Part shown: positions 7,103 to 14,893 of the stretch, one piece after another | Layout: every line of letters begins with the position of its first letter | How positions within the stretch are numbered: the first letter of the stretch is position 1 | Origin: CAG-791 sp045117315 | GTDB lineage: Bacteria > Bacillota > Clostridia > Lachnospirales > Lachnospiraceae | Assembly (NCBI GenBank): GCA_045117315.1 | Contig: JBGUNJ010000032.1 | Span: 1-15,107, forward strand | Direction of reading: 5' to 3' | Length of the DNA stretch: 15,107 nucleotides | The notes under the pieces: model-generated | What the model was told of the DNA's origin: nothing | Databases searched by the model: none | The model's input: the letters and a program-made list of their open reading frames with translations, nothing else | Position numbers and translations under genes: made by a program

Positions 7103-7195
7103 TTGAATGACCCGGCATTTAGAGAGGCGGGTTCTTCCCCAGGGGGCGGGAAAGTTTGCCCTTGAGAAAAAATAAAAAAACAAATGGATGGATCC

Positions 7196-7219
7196 CGGGG
7201 GCCGCCTTAGCGGCCCCCG
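7196..7219. terminator. Very GC-rich 10-bp hairpin with CTTA loop
   Basis: CGGGGGCCGC (7196-7205) pairs with GCGGCCCCCG (7210-7219). No T-tract follows on the plus strand, but T-runs lie on the minus strand side beyond it (complement of the A-rich 7166-7182). It could therefore end transcription from the right, or act as a folded single-strand DNA site. Confidence 0.4.
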
Positions 7220-7343
7220 CGCCCCCCTGACCTTTTCCAGAAGACATGGACAGCTGCACCCGGGGCTTTGGATTCCTGCATGGCTGCAGGCGGGACCGCC
7301 CCTGTTTTTGTGACCGGTGCCGCGGCTGGGGTTTTGGTTCTCC

Positions 7344-7413
7344 CTGGTTACTGATAATGTATAAGGACTCTGCCATAAGGCAGACCTAAATTATCAGACA
7401 AGGAGGTAACCAG
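7344..7413 (+). promoter_or_regulatory. Nested inverted repeat enclosing the ribosome binding site of recombinase 1
   Basis: Three nested arms are visible: CTGGTTAC/GTAACCAG (7344-7351/7406-7413), CTGATAAT/ATTATCAG (7351-7358/7390-7397) and TCTGCC/GGCAGA (7369-7374/7379-7384). The AAGGAGG (7400-7406) lies between the two outer right arms, and the ATG at 7414 follows at once. A folded transcript would hide the start of the recombinase operon. On DNA, the paired arms could serve as recombinase binding sites. Possible -10 hexamers (GATAAT 7353-7358, TATAAG 7360-7365) lie within, with weak -35 matches. Confidence 0.55.
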
Positions 7414-8739
7414 ATGAACATTGTTGAGATGCCGATGGGAGAAGCAAGGGCGAATCCGGAGGAGGCAGCCGCACGGTACGCCGTCTACTCTTACGAGGCG
7501 GCAACCCCGAAGGGGCTGGCATACACCAGGTCCTTCATAGTGGTTAAGAACGGGTATGGCGTGATCCTACGGTTTACAAGGCTCCAGGACTATGCAGGGG
7601 TCTACGCGGAAGGGACCGCATTCCCGATCAGCTCTGACCCGAAAAAGAAGCTTCACTACATCTGCATGATGCTGAATTACGTGCTCATTGACCATGGGGC
7701 GGACTATGGGATCCGGCACGTATTCGGAATCACTAAGGCGATGCTGACGGATTTCTTTGAGGACTATGCCCTTTCGGAGAAGGATGATGAGAGCCACCGC
7801 CAGAAGGAATCGGTCGAGAACTGCATCAGCGCTGTCACACGGTTTATGGCGGGCCTGAACAGGAAGTTCGGGAATTACATGGGCGTCACCCGGGCGGAGC
7901 TGTACCGGGAGGAGGTGGCGGTTGACCGCCGGGGGCACCGCAGTGTCCGGCTCATTCCAGACTTCCACATCCGTATGATACCGGAGGAACGGGAAAAGTT
8001 CCGTGACCTTCCGACAAAGGCATTCGAGCTGCTCGTGCCCATGGCTTTCCGTTATGCGCCGGAAATAGCTTTCGCCATGTGTATGCAGGCTTTTGCAGGG
8101 CTCCGGGCAGGCGAGGCGCTGAATGTCCGGCGGGAAGACAGCCCCCTTGGGGCGGGGATCGTGTTCACCCGGACCGCCGGTAACGTCCGCGATGTCCGAA
8201 TCGACCTGCGCAGAGTGCTCGTCCTCAGATCGGACGGCATGTCCGTAGGCAGGATCAAAAAGCCCAGGATCCAACACGTATACCCTGCCTTCCTGGGAGC
8301 GTTCTGCACCGCATATGACCTGCATATGAAATATATCCATGGAAGGCAGTATGAGGAGGCATATGCCCCTGTAATGATCAACAGGAACGGGAAAGCCCTG
8401 GCCTATGACAGCTATCGCAAGAAGTTCGGGGAACTGGTAGACAGGCACTTCCGTCCGGCGCTCCTTGGCAGCAGTGACCCTGAACTCCGTATTTACGGAC
8501 AGCTCCTTTGCGAACACCACCTGACGCTCCACAGCCTCCGGCACTGGTTTACTGTCCAGCTCGTGCTGCGGGGGGAAAACATTGCCGGGATCCAGTACTG
8601 GAGAGGAGACAAGAGCCCGCAGAGCGCATTTGAGTACCTGCAGAACAAAGGAGACCTGGTCAGGGAGCTCCGGACTGCAGACGAACGCCTTACGGGAATC
8701 CTCATGGCGGCGGGAAAGGAGATCTATGGACAGGAATAG
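7414..8739 (+). CDS. Tyrosine recombinase 1 of trio (TnpA/RitA position)
   Basis: This 441-aa site-specific recombinase starts at ATG 7414 after AAGGAGG. A helical core-binding domain covers about 75-170 and the catalytic domain about 195-415. Visible active-site residues are Arg231 (FAGLRAGEAL), Lys282/283 (GRIKKPR), His373 and Arg376 (LHSLRHWF), and the nucleophile Tyr408 (SAFEYLQ). The residue normally His or Trp nine positions before the tyrosine is Asp399 (WRGDKSP). Members of the family cut and rejoin DNA through a 3'-phosphotyrosine bond. It is the first gene of a five-gene run and overlaps the next by 14 bases. Two systems use successive tyrosine recombinases: Tn554 (TnpA, TnpB, TnpC) and RIT elements (three recombinases). 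This operon resembles both. The catalytic set is nearly complete, so it is probably active. Confidence 0.85.
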   Translation: MNIVEMPMGEARANPEEAAARYAVYSYEAATPKGLAYTRSFIVVKNGYGVILRFTRLQDYAGVYAEGTAFPISSDPKKKLHYICMMLNYVLIDHGADYGIRHVFGITKAMLTDFFEDYALSEKDDESHRQKESVENCISAVTRFMAGLNRKFGNYMGVTRAELYREEVAVDRRGHRSVRLIPDFHIRMIPEEREKFRDLPTKAFELLVPMAFRYAPEIAFAMCMQAFAGLRAGEALNVRREDSPLGAGIVFTRTAGNVRDVRIDLRRVLVLRSDGMSVGRIKKPRIQHVYPAFLGAFCTAYDLHMKYIHGRQYEEAYAPVMINRNGKALAYDSYRKKFGELVDRHFRPALLGSSDPELRIYGQLLCEHHLTLHSLRHWFTVQLVLRGENIAGIQYWRGDKSPQSAFEYLQNKGDLVRELRTADERLTGILMAAGKEIYGQE

Positions 8740-10600
8740 ATTCTACCTTTACCGGGAAGTTGAGAAGATGGCATTCCAGGAAGGATCCCTGTACCGTGAT
8801 ACCCGTCCATGCAGGGACGACCTTGCAGGTTTTATGGAGGCGAATGAATGGTTCGGCATGGAGATCTTTGGAAGCGGCGACGACATCTATTTTGAAGACG
8901 GCACGATGTTAAAGGCCCCACTGTCGCTGTGGCTCAGGGCATACCGGAAGCCGGGGGAAGAAAGGATGGACATCCTTTACGACGCATACCACGATGCTTT
9001 TCCTGATACATGCAGGTATTTCTCAAAGTATCTCAGGGAAAACGGGATATACGGGAAGGAAGGAGGGCAGCGCGTGCTGGATTTCCTCCTCTCATCCCTC
9101 AGCAGGGACATCACCGGTTATTCAGAGGACGAGCTCCAGGGGGTTCTGGCGGAAGCCGGGAAATACCTGGCTGTGGCGAATGAAAGGCTGCTGATCGATT
9201 TCCTGGGTTATCTCAATCGCAAAAAGCTGGTCCGGATCGACTGGGAATACGAAGCAGAAGGAAAACGGGTCGTAAAGAGGGAAAACGGCGCCTACCGGCT
9301 GGAAGACTTTGCGCTGATGGCCTACACCGTATTCAATCCTGAAGCGTGGGAAGACCACTGCCTGTTGGAAAAAGCTGCCGGGTCGCAGAAATATGCGGAT
9401 ATGTGGTTGTTTGTCTCGCTCCATTTTTTCTGCGGCCTCCGCTCCAGTGACATGGAAGCCCTGCCGGTCCCGGAGCTGCCATGGCCGGGTCCGGAACTCC
9501 GCCAGCGTATACTGGACGGGAAATTTAAAGGGGAGGAAGCCTCCGCATTTGCAGATCACTGGGTATACCTGACCGGGCTGGCTGGAAAAAGGCCCCATAA
9601 AACTTCCATGCACACGGGCATCCCGGAGATAAAGTTCTTCATACCGGAAAGTCTCCTTGAACCAGAGGGGATCATTCTCGGGATGGCACTTTCCCATCAT
9701 CGTAAGGGGGAGGCATGCGTGCACCCGGGCGCAGAAAAAGCAATGCTTTCTTCGTTCTTCGGGAAACGTTTTGCCAAAGCTGCAGGACAACGCAGGTTTG
9801 GGACAAGGCGGGCAAACAAAGCCTACCTGCAGGGAATCGAGGCGTCAGCGGATCCGGTTCCCGGGCGGGCAAAGGGATATATGCTTGCCGCCCTGGCAAG
9901 GAGCCACAAAGGAGGCATCGGTACGCTGCCTGAGATAACAGACATCTACCTTAAGGATGCCGCCTTCAGCGGCTACACGCCTGATTTCATCCTCCGTGAA
10001 ATGTTTGAGAGGGGGATCTTCGGTTTTATCCCGGCCATGCTCATGGAAGCGTACAGGGGAGAGGATTTCAGGCGGCTCGGTGTTTCAGGGCAGACACTCC
10101 TGATCAAGAGCATCGGGCTTACTGCCGGGGAACTGGAAGGGATTGCCGGATCCGTCCAGCATTCCATCGAGAAGGCAAAGAATGCCGTGGAGGAGCTTTT
10201 CTCCGACACAGGGAATATCCGGGAGAGGACCTTCCGGGTGCTCAGGAACATCGCGGCAGACAGTGTGCCCGCAAAACAGGACGGCATGATGTGTCTTTGC
10301 CTGGCATCCGGGCATCTGTGCCGGTATCCGGACCGGAGCTGCTGCCTCGGGTGCGGATATGAGGTATACACAAAATCAGCGTTCCATCTGCTTATGCAGG
10401 AGTACGCAGTCCTTATACAGAAGAGGAACATTTCCAAAGGCAGGGCAAGGGAACGATATATAAGGCTGGTGGAGGAAGGGATCCTGCCCGCGGCGGCACA
10501 GATCCTGGAAAGTATGCCGCTCCTGTATCCGGATGCGGACATGGAGCCAATGCTGGAAATGATGGAAAGGGGGATCGCGTATGCTGCCGCTTGTAAATAA
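8726..10600 (+). CDS. Tyrosine recombinase 2 of trio, divergent, C-terminal Cys cluster (TnpB-like)
   Basis: I start this 624-aa protein at ATG 8726, preceded by AAAGGAGA and overlapping the end of recombinase 1; the upstream part of the longer frame is that gene read out of phase. Recombinase residues can be placed as Arg239 (FFCGLRSSDMEAL), Arg361 (RRFGTRRANKAYL), His394 (LARSHKGG) and Tyr408 (ITDIYLKD). The usual HxxR histidine is Phe358, and His-to-Tyr spacing is stretched to 14. The C-terminal third adds a cysteine cluster (Cys523, 525, 532, 539, 540, 543), which looks like a zinc-binding module. Size and layout recall Tn554 TnpB (about 630 aa). It may be catalytically weakened and mainly help assemble the complex. 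That is inference. Confidence 0.7.
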   Translation: MDRNRFYLYREVEKMAFQEGSLYRDTRPCRDDLAGFMEANEWFGMEIFGSGDDIYFEDGTMLKAPLSLWLRAYRKPGEERMDILYDAYHDAFPDTCRYFSKYLRENGIYGKEGGQRVLDFLLSSLSRDITGYSEDELQGVLAEAGKYLAVANERLLIDFLGYLNRKKLVRIDWEYEAEGKRVVKRENGAYRLEDFALMAYTVFNPEAWEDHCLLEKAAGSQKYADMWLFVSLHFFCGLRSSDMEALPVPELPWPGPELRQRILDGKFKGEEASAFADHWVYLTGLAGKRPHKTSMHTGIPEIKFFIPESLLEPEGIILGMALSHHRKGEACVHPGAEKAMLSSFFGKRFAKAAGQRRFGTRRANKAYLQGIEASADPVPGRAKGYMLAALARSHKGGIGTLPEITDIYLKDAAFSGYTPDFILREMFERGIFGFIPAMLMEAYRGEDFRRLGVSGQTLLIKSIGLTAGELEGIAGSVQHSIEKAKNAVEELFSDTGNIRERTFRVLRNIAADSVPAKQDGMMCLCLASGHLCRYPDRSCCLGCGYEVYTKSAFHLLMQEYAVLIQKRNISKGRARERYIRLVEEGILPAAAQILESMPLLYPDADMEPMLEMMERGIAYAAACK

Positions 10601-12128
10601 GGAAAACCACGGGACTTATTCCCGATACCTGCGGATCAGGACGCTGGATGAGGAAGTCGTCCTGGAAGCAGCCCGGATCTTCAGCCTGTTCAGGGACCGC
10701 GGGGTAATAAAGGGATCAACATTCGGGGACGATGTCTGGCAGCTTACAGATGAAGTAAAGAACTACGGGCTGTACTTTGGCTGTGAAGGCAGGGCATTCC
10801 GCGCAGGTGCGGGGCAATGGTGCGGCGTAGGGTGCAGGACTTTTGAAAAATGCATGAAAGCATACGCTGTATATTCCCTGGGCCAGATATCCATTGAAGG
10901 AATCCGGGTACTTGTAAACGAAATGAAAGATCTTGCGGGTATGGACATAGACCAGGCAATGCGCCTTGCCCCCGGCGCACGCATCGTGGAGTTCATATCA
11001 TCCCTGCCGGGACATGGTGAAGCCAGGGACCGTGTTGTGGAGGCTATGGAGGAAAACCGCCTGTCAAGGAGCTGGAAGAAAAAAGAAAGCCGGAAACTGT
11101 CGGAGTTCCGCGACTATCTCCGGTTTGACAAGGAACTGGATGGTTTCTGGCTTGCCGCAGACGCCGGGCAGAAAGTCCACTATTTTCCTGTCTATTTCTG
11201 GTGGAAGCTCACGGCGGTCCTTCCTTTGAGGCCGACGGAATTCCTGCTGACGCCGGAAGACTGCCTGCGGCAGGATGGAAATGGATGGGTGCTTTCCGTA
11301 AGGCGCACAAGGAACAAAAAGGGGCATGGGAAACTCTCGTACCGGGTGAAGGAAGACTACGAGGTCTGCGAGTACAGCATTCCTGCGGAACTGGCGCAGG
11401 AAATACGCGGCTACCAGACTGCGGTAAAACCGTACAGAAAGCCTGAGAACAGGGCGCTGCTCCTGCCGGGGGATCTGTCAACATCCTGGCACCTGACTTA
11501 CCAGCAGCTGCACGCACGCCTGGACCGCCTGATTGAAAAAGAGCTCGGGGACAGTTCCCTCACGGTCAATCCTGGTGACACAAGGCACCTCGCCATGATC
11601 AACCTGATCCTGTCCGGAGGATCCCCTGCTGTGTGCAAAGAGCTTGCGGGCCATGAGGATATCGATATCAGCTCGCATTACTACGCTAATATATCATCTG
11701 TTATCGAGGCGTCGGTCTACGAACTATGCCGTTCCGGAGCACAGGGATCCGTCCTGGACGGAAGGATGTATTTCCCTGCGGCCCTTCCATCAGCCCGTGT
11801 GAGGGTGGAGGACGGCTGGTGCATAAGTGAAGCGGCTGCGGAAGGCCTGGTAACTGACTGCCTGAAAAACTACAGGGGTGTCGGCAGGCTCGGGGAATGC
11901 AGGGACTGCCCGTTCTTTTACCCTGACAGGCGGGGGGTCCGGCTGAAAGTACTGGATGAACGGAAAAAATCGGTGGACCTTGCGGCGGATTATCTCATGC
12001 AGATGATCGAAGCCGTGCGCAGGGGAAATGGAAGTGAGGAAAGCATACTTGCAGCAATGGCCAGGATCCAGAAGGCAGGAAATGATTACGCCGGCGTCCT
12101 GTACCGGGAACATATGGAGGCAGAATAG
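10581..12128 (+). CDS. Tyrosine recombinase 3 of trio
   Basis: This 515-aa protein starts at ATG 10581, 20 bases inside the preceding gene, with AAAGGGGG at 10566-10573. Active-site candidates are Arg217 (LPLRPTEFLL), Lys246/247 (RNKKGHGK), Arg335 (PGDTRHLAM), His358 (LAGHEDID) and Tyr367 (SSHYYANI), with the canonical nine-residue His-Tyr spacing. The HxxR histidine is replaced by Gly332. The N-terminal region (1-170) has its own Cys set (Cys68, 81, 85, 91) and the tail another pair (CRDC, 440-443), so zinc binding at one or both ends is possible. It ends exactly before the next start codon. The three recombinases share little sequence beyond the active site, so they are ancient partners rather than recent duplicates. 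Confidence 0.75.
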   Translation: MLPLVNKENHGTYSRYLRIRTLDEEVVLEAARIFSLFRDRGVIKGSTFGDDVWQLTDEVKNYGLYFGCEGRAFRAGAGQWCGVGCRTFEKCMKAYAVYSLGQISIEGIRVLVNEMKDLAGMDIDQAMRLAPGARIVEFISSLPGHGEARDRVVEAMEENRLSRSWKKKESRKLSEFRDYLRFDKELDGFWLAADAGQKVHYFPVYFWWKLTAVLPLRPTEFLLTPEDCLRQDGNGWVLSVRRTRNKKGHGKLSYRVKEDYEVCEYSIPAELAQEIRGYQTAVKPYRKPENRALLLPGDLSTSWHLTYQQLHARLDRLIEKELGDSSLTVNPGDTRHLAMINLILSGGSPAVCKELAGHEDIDISSHYYANISSVIEASVYELCRSGAQGSVLDGRMYFPAALPSARVRVEDGWCISEAAAEGLVTDCLKNYRGVGRLGECRDCPFFYPDRRGVRLKVLDERKKSVDLAADYLMQMIEAVRRGNGSEESILAAMARIQKAGNDYAGVLYREHMEAE

Positions 12129-12860
12129 ATGGGACGGAAAAAGAAAAATGATTCGGGAAAGCTTGCCGCGCTTGCACGGGAGTATTACGAGAAAGAGGCT
12201 TTCGCAAACCCGAAAAAGCTAAAGTGCTCCAACTTTGCGAAATACGCCAGGGAGCATGGCTGTGACGCGCAGGCGTACGATTTCCGCAGGGACAGGGAGG
12301 TCCGCGCATTTATGGACGAGGTCCTGGGACGTCATGAGGATGCGGATGAGTCCCCGCTGCGGGCCGTTTACAGGAACCTTGATATCGACGCGCTCCTCCT
12401 GACAAGCCGTTCCATGGAAGACTTTAAGAGGACCCTGCGGGAAATGGACGCCTACTGGCACCGCATTTACGATGCCGCCGTGAAGGTGGAAACAGAGTCG
12501 CGGACGGGCATATCCGGGGAAGCGGAAGCGCTTCTTGAAAGCATGCGGCGCAAGGTCAACATCCTGGAGACAGAACTGGCGGAAACGGAACGTGCCAGGA
12601 CGAAACTTGAAGAAGAATGCAGATATCTGAGACACGTCCTGAAGAAATACCTTTATCCTGCCGTGGCCGAAGAACTTCTGCGCCAGGAAAATCTCCCGGT
12701 GCCGGAAAACACGGCAGTGAAACCGGAATCCTTCGGGGACCTGATCGAAGGGAGCATTCCCATGGGCTACGAAGGAAAGCAGGGCCGGCAGCCCGGAAAG
12801 AAATCCAGGCAGGAACGCCTGCTTTCCCTTATGAAAGCGCAGGTGTCGGATGGGAAGTAA
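12129..12860 (+). CDS. Basic coiled-coil protein in TnpC position
   Basis: This hydrophilic 243-aa protein has its ATG immediately after the stop of recombinase 3 and GGAGG at 12115-12119. The N-terminus is strongly basic (MGRKKKND). It is followed by a helical segment with a helix-turn-helix flavour (NFAKYAREHGCDAQAYDFRR, about 34-53). A clear heptad-rich coiled coil covers about 130-180 (MRRKVNILETELAETERART region), and the C-terminus is again basic. Tn554 TnpC, a small accessory protein that steers transposition orientation and frequency, lies at the same position and is also basic and coiled-coil. This one is about twice as long, and I cannot show homology. A DNA-binding accessory factor is the best guess. 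Confidence 0.6.
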   Translation: MGRKKKNDSGKLAALAREYYEKEAFANPKKLKCSNFAKYAREHGCDAQAYDFRRDREVRAFMDEVLGRHEDADESPLRAVYRNLDIDALLLTSRSMEDFKRTLREMDAYWHRIYDAAVKVETESRTGISGEAEALLESMRRKVNILETELAETERARTKLEEECRYLRHVLKKYLYPAVAEELLRQENLPVPENTAVKPESFGDLIEGSIPMGYEGKQGRQPGKKSRQERLLSLMKAQVSDGK

Positions 12861-14586
12861 TGTTCTTAAGCCGGGAATCAACGACCTGCGGACAGTCAAT
12901 CCGCCCCTTGCCGCCGAATGGGACACGGAACGCAACGGCGGTCTTCGCCCTGAAGACGTCATGGCTGGAAGCGAAAAAAAAGCCTGGTGGAAGTGCAGCC
13001 TCGGCCACAGCTGGCGGGCGGCTGTATACAGCAGGAACAGCAACGGACGGGGCTGCCCTTACTGCACAGGGCAGAAAGTACTCCGGGGATTCAACGACCT
13101 CGAGACCCTGAATCCAGCTTTGGCTTCTGAATGGGATCATGAAAAAAATGCCCCTGTGACGCCCCGGATGGTGACAAAAGCAAGCAGCCGGAAGTTTTAC
13201 TGGGTATGCAGCCTTTCCCATTCATGGCGGGATACGGTCAGCCACAGGCATCTGGGAAGGGGATGCCCGTACTGTGCAGGGCAGAAGCTCCTGGCGGGTT
13301 TTAATGACCTTTCGGCAACCCACCCAAAGCTGGCGGCGGAATGGGACTATGAAAAAAACGGCAGCCTCACTCCCTCCGATGTGATGGCCGGTTCAGAGAA
13401 AAAGGTATGGTGGAAATGTTCAGAAGGCCACAGCTGGCAGGCAGTTGTATACAGCAGAAAAAACGGTGCAGGCTGCCCTTACTGCACTGGCAGAAAGATT
13501 CTCCCTGGCTTTAATGACCTTGAAACCCTGTGTCCGGAGGTCGCAGCTGAATGGGATTATGAGAAGAATGGAAAAACCACACCGGATATGATTCCGCCGT
13601 CAACAAACCGCAAGTTTCATTGGAAATGTAAAAAAGGTCATGAGTGGACGGCAGGAACTGCGGAGCGCAGCCGGGGGGATGGCTGCCCTTATTGTTCAGG
13701 CAAGAGGTTCCTTCCTGGAGAAGGAGATCTGTTCCATGCCCGTCCAGACCTTATGGGGGAATGGGACTGGGAAAGGAACGAATATCTTGATCCGGCAAAA
13801 ATGGCACCGTCATCATCAAAAAAAGTATGGTGGCTTGGAAAATGCGGCCACAGATGGCAGGCTGCACCCAAAAACAGGATATATGGAAACGGATGCCCTT
13901 ATTGTTCGGGAAGGATGATCCTGGCCGGCTTTAACGACCTCTTATCCCAGCGTCCGGAGGTTGCGGCAGAATGGTGCTATGAAAGAAATGAAGGCCTTAC
14001 GCCAGAATTGGTCCATTATGGCTCTAATAAATATGCCTGGTTCCGATGCCGGCACGGTCATGAATGGCATGCGAGGATAGCTGACCGGACGTATTCGAAT
14101 AGTCAATGCCCGTACTGCGTCGGCCGCATCCCCGTGCAGGGTGTAACTGATCTTAAAACACTTCATCCTGAACTTATGCGGGAATGGGACTGGGTGCGAA
14201 ATCCCGGAATAAAACCGGAGAACTATACAGAAGGTTCGCACAGGAGAGTTTATTGGAAGTGTGAAAAAGGGCACACATGGATGGCAGAGATCTATAAAAG
14301 AGTGCAGGGTGGAGGATGCCCATACTGTTTTCGAAAAAAAGACAAGCATAAGGTATTTCCTGGCGTAAACGACCTTGCTACGCATGCGCCTGAACTTGCT
14401 GCGGAATGGGATACACAGATGAATGGGGACCTCCGTCCGGAGGATGTGACACCGTTTTCCAACCGGGGTATATGGTGGAAATGTAAGAATGGGCACAGAT
14501 GGCGGACTTCACCCAATATCCGTGCCCGGGGAACAGGATGTCCTTACTGTGATGGAAAGACACCGCGCAGGATGCGGTTGATCTGA
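12850..14586 (+). CDS. Eight-repeat zinc-ribbon protein (DUF4379-like)
   Basis: This 578-aa protein is built only of eight tandem units of about 70 residues, each reading G-F-N-D-L ... P-x-L-A-x-E-W-D-x-x-x-N ... W-W-K-C-x-x-G-H-x-W ... G-C-P-Y-C. The zinc ligands are C-x3-H followed by C-x2-C: Cys49/His53/Cys69/Cys72, then 120/124/139/142, 190/194/209/212, 260/264/279/282, 400/404/420/423, 471/475/490/493 and 545/549/564/567. Unit 5 is altered (Cys332/His334, 349/352). This matches the treble-clef zinc-ribbon repeats called DUF4379. No nuclease or other enzyme domain is attached. ATG 12850 overlaps the previous gene by 11 bases, so it belongs to the recombinase operon. A DNA-binding role in target or end recognition is likely but unproven; cargo is the alternative. 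Confidence 0.85.
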   Translation: MGSNVLKPGINDLRTVNPPLAAEWDTERNGGLRPEDVMAGSEKKAWWKCSLGHSWRAAVYSRNSNGRGCPYCTGQKVLRGFNDLETLNPALASEWDHEKNAPVTPRMVTKASSRKFYWVCSLSHSWRDTVSHRHLGRGCPYCAGQKLLAGFNDLSATHPKLAAEWDYEKNGSLTPSDVMAGSEKKVWWKCSEGHSWQAVVYSRKNGAGCPYCTGRKILPGFNDLETLCPEVAAEWDYEKNGKTTPDMIPPSTNRKFHWKCKKGHEWTAGTAERSRGDGCPYCSGKRFLPGEGDLFHARPDLMGEWDWERNEYLDPAKMAPSSSKKVWWLGKCGHRWQAAPKNRIYGNGCPYCSGRMILAGFNDLLSQRPEVAAEWCYERNEGLTPELVHYGSNKYAWFRCRHGHEWHARIADRTYSNSQCPYCVGRIPVQGVTDLKTLHPELMREWDWVRNPGIKPENYTEGSHRRVYWKCEKGHTWMAEIYKRVQGGGCPYCFRKKDKHKVFPGVNDLATHAPELAAEWDTQMNGDLRPEDVTPFSNRGIWWKCKNGHRWRTSPNIRARGTGCPYCDGKTPRRMRLI

Positions 14587-14642
14587 TGAAAAACTGAATA
14601 AAAGAAGTACGAAGGGATGCCTCTAAGGTTCCTTTCACGATC

Positions 14643-14675
14643 AAATCCGCCCTGAAGTTTCAGAGCGGATTTTTT
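14643..14675 (+). terminator. Rho-independent terminator of the recombinase operon
   Basis: AAATCCGC (14643-14650) pairs with GCGGATTT (14665-14672), with an inner CTGAA/TTCAG-type stem, and the T-run continues to 14675. It lies 57 bases after the zinc-repeat gene and ends the five-gene operon. A similar terminator-then-ribosome-binding-site arrangement is found at the left boundary. Confidence 0.8.
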
Positions 14676-14763
14676 ATGCGGGGAGGTGGCTGCATGAAAG
14701 ATAAACGAGCTCCGCCTGAACGGCGGAAACACCAGGACAGCACTGGAAAGCGTAAGCATAAAC

Positions 14764-14893
14764 GAAAGGAGGAGGAACCGGTGATGGGACCCGGAAATGA
14801 ACAAAAAAACACCGGGTTTTGCTTTCCAGAGTACCTGAAAAACATCAAAAACGAACAAAAATATGAACAAAACAAAAATCCGGTTCCGAAAGA
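14764..14893 (+). repeat. Right copy of diverged direct repeat flanking the recombinase cassette
   Basis: It starts with the same 18 bases as 6796-6813 and ends with the same 16 bases as 6909-6924. This copy is one base longer and is in frame with the maff2 start. The interior is A-rich and encodes Lys/Asn/Gln where the left copy has Gly/Gln/Asn codons, yet the spacing is kept. This points to a shared coding origin rather than a recent duplication. Confidence 0.6.

Larger units (their letters stand above)
7016..7413. other. Structured non-coding region upstream of the recombinase operon
   Basis: No convincing gene lies here. Contents in order: three TTTTGTC[G/T] direct repeats (7061-7068, 7076-7083, 7085-7092); an A-rich tract (7166-7182); a 10-bp GC-only hairpin with CTTA loop (7196-7219); CCTGCA/TGCAGG (7275-7280/7285-7290); GGCGG/CCGCC (7289-7293/7296-7300) followed by a T-run; and a nested inverted repeat up to the start codon (7344-7413). 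This density of structure suggests a transposon terminus, a structured RNA leader, or both. Confidence 0.55.

Noticed and set aside
6722..7183. Minus-strand open frame of 153 codons across the non-coding leader
   Set aside because: It reads through the terminator, the 12-bp hairpin and the TTTTGTC repeats. Its Lys/Thr/Pro-rich part (TKSTKPKTTK) is just the translated repeat. No convincing start was found.
7567..8544. Minus-strand open frame of 325 codons opposite recombinase 1
   Set aside because: The plus-strand frame has clear tyrosine recombinase residues; the antisense product has no family features.
8582..8725. Upstream extension of recombinase 2 to 8582
   Set aside because: The region is the end of recombinase 1 in another phase. 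ATG 8726 has a good AAAGGAGA and the usual overlap.
12219..13043. Minus-strand open frame spanning the end of the coiled-coil gene and start of the zinc-repeat gene
   Set aside because: It crosses two well-supported plus-strand genes and has no start signal or domain.
12868..14583. Regular 210-base periodicity considered as a CRISPR or satellite array
   Set aside because: The period is exactly three times 70 codons, the frame is open throughout, and conservation is at protein level with Cys/His spacing. It is a protein repeat.
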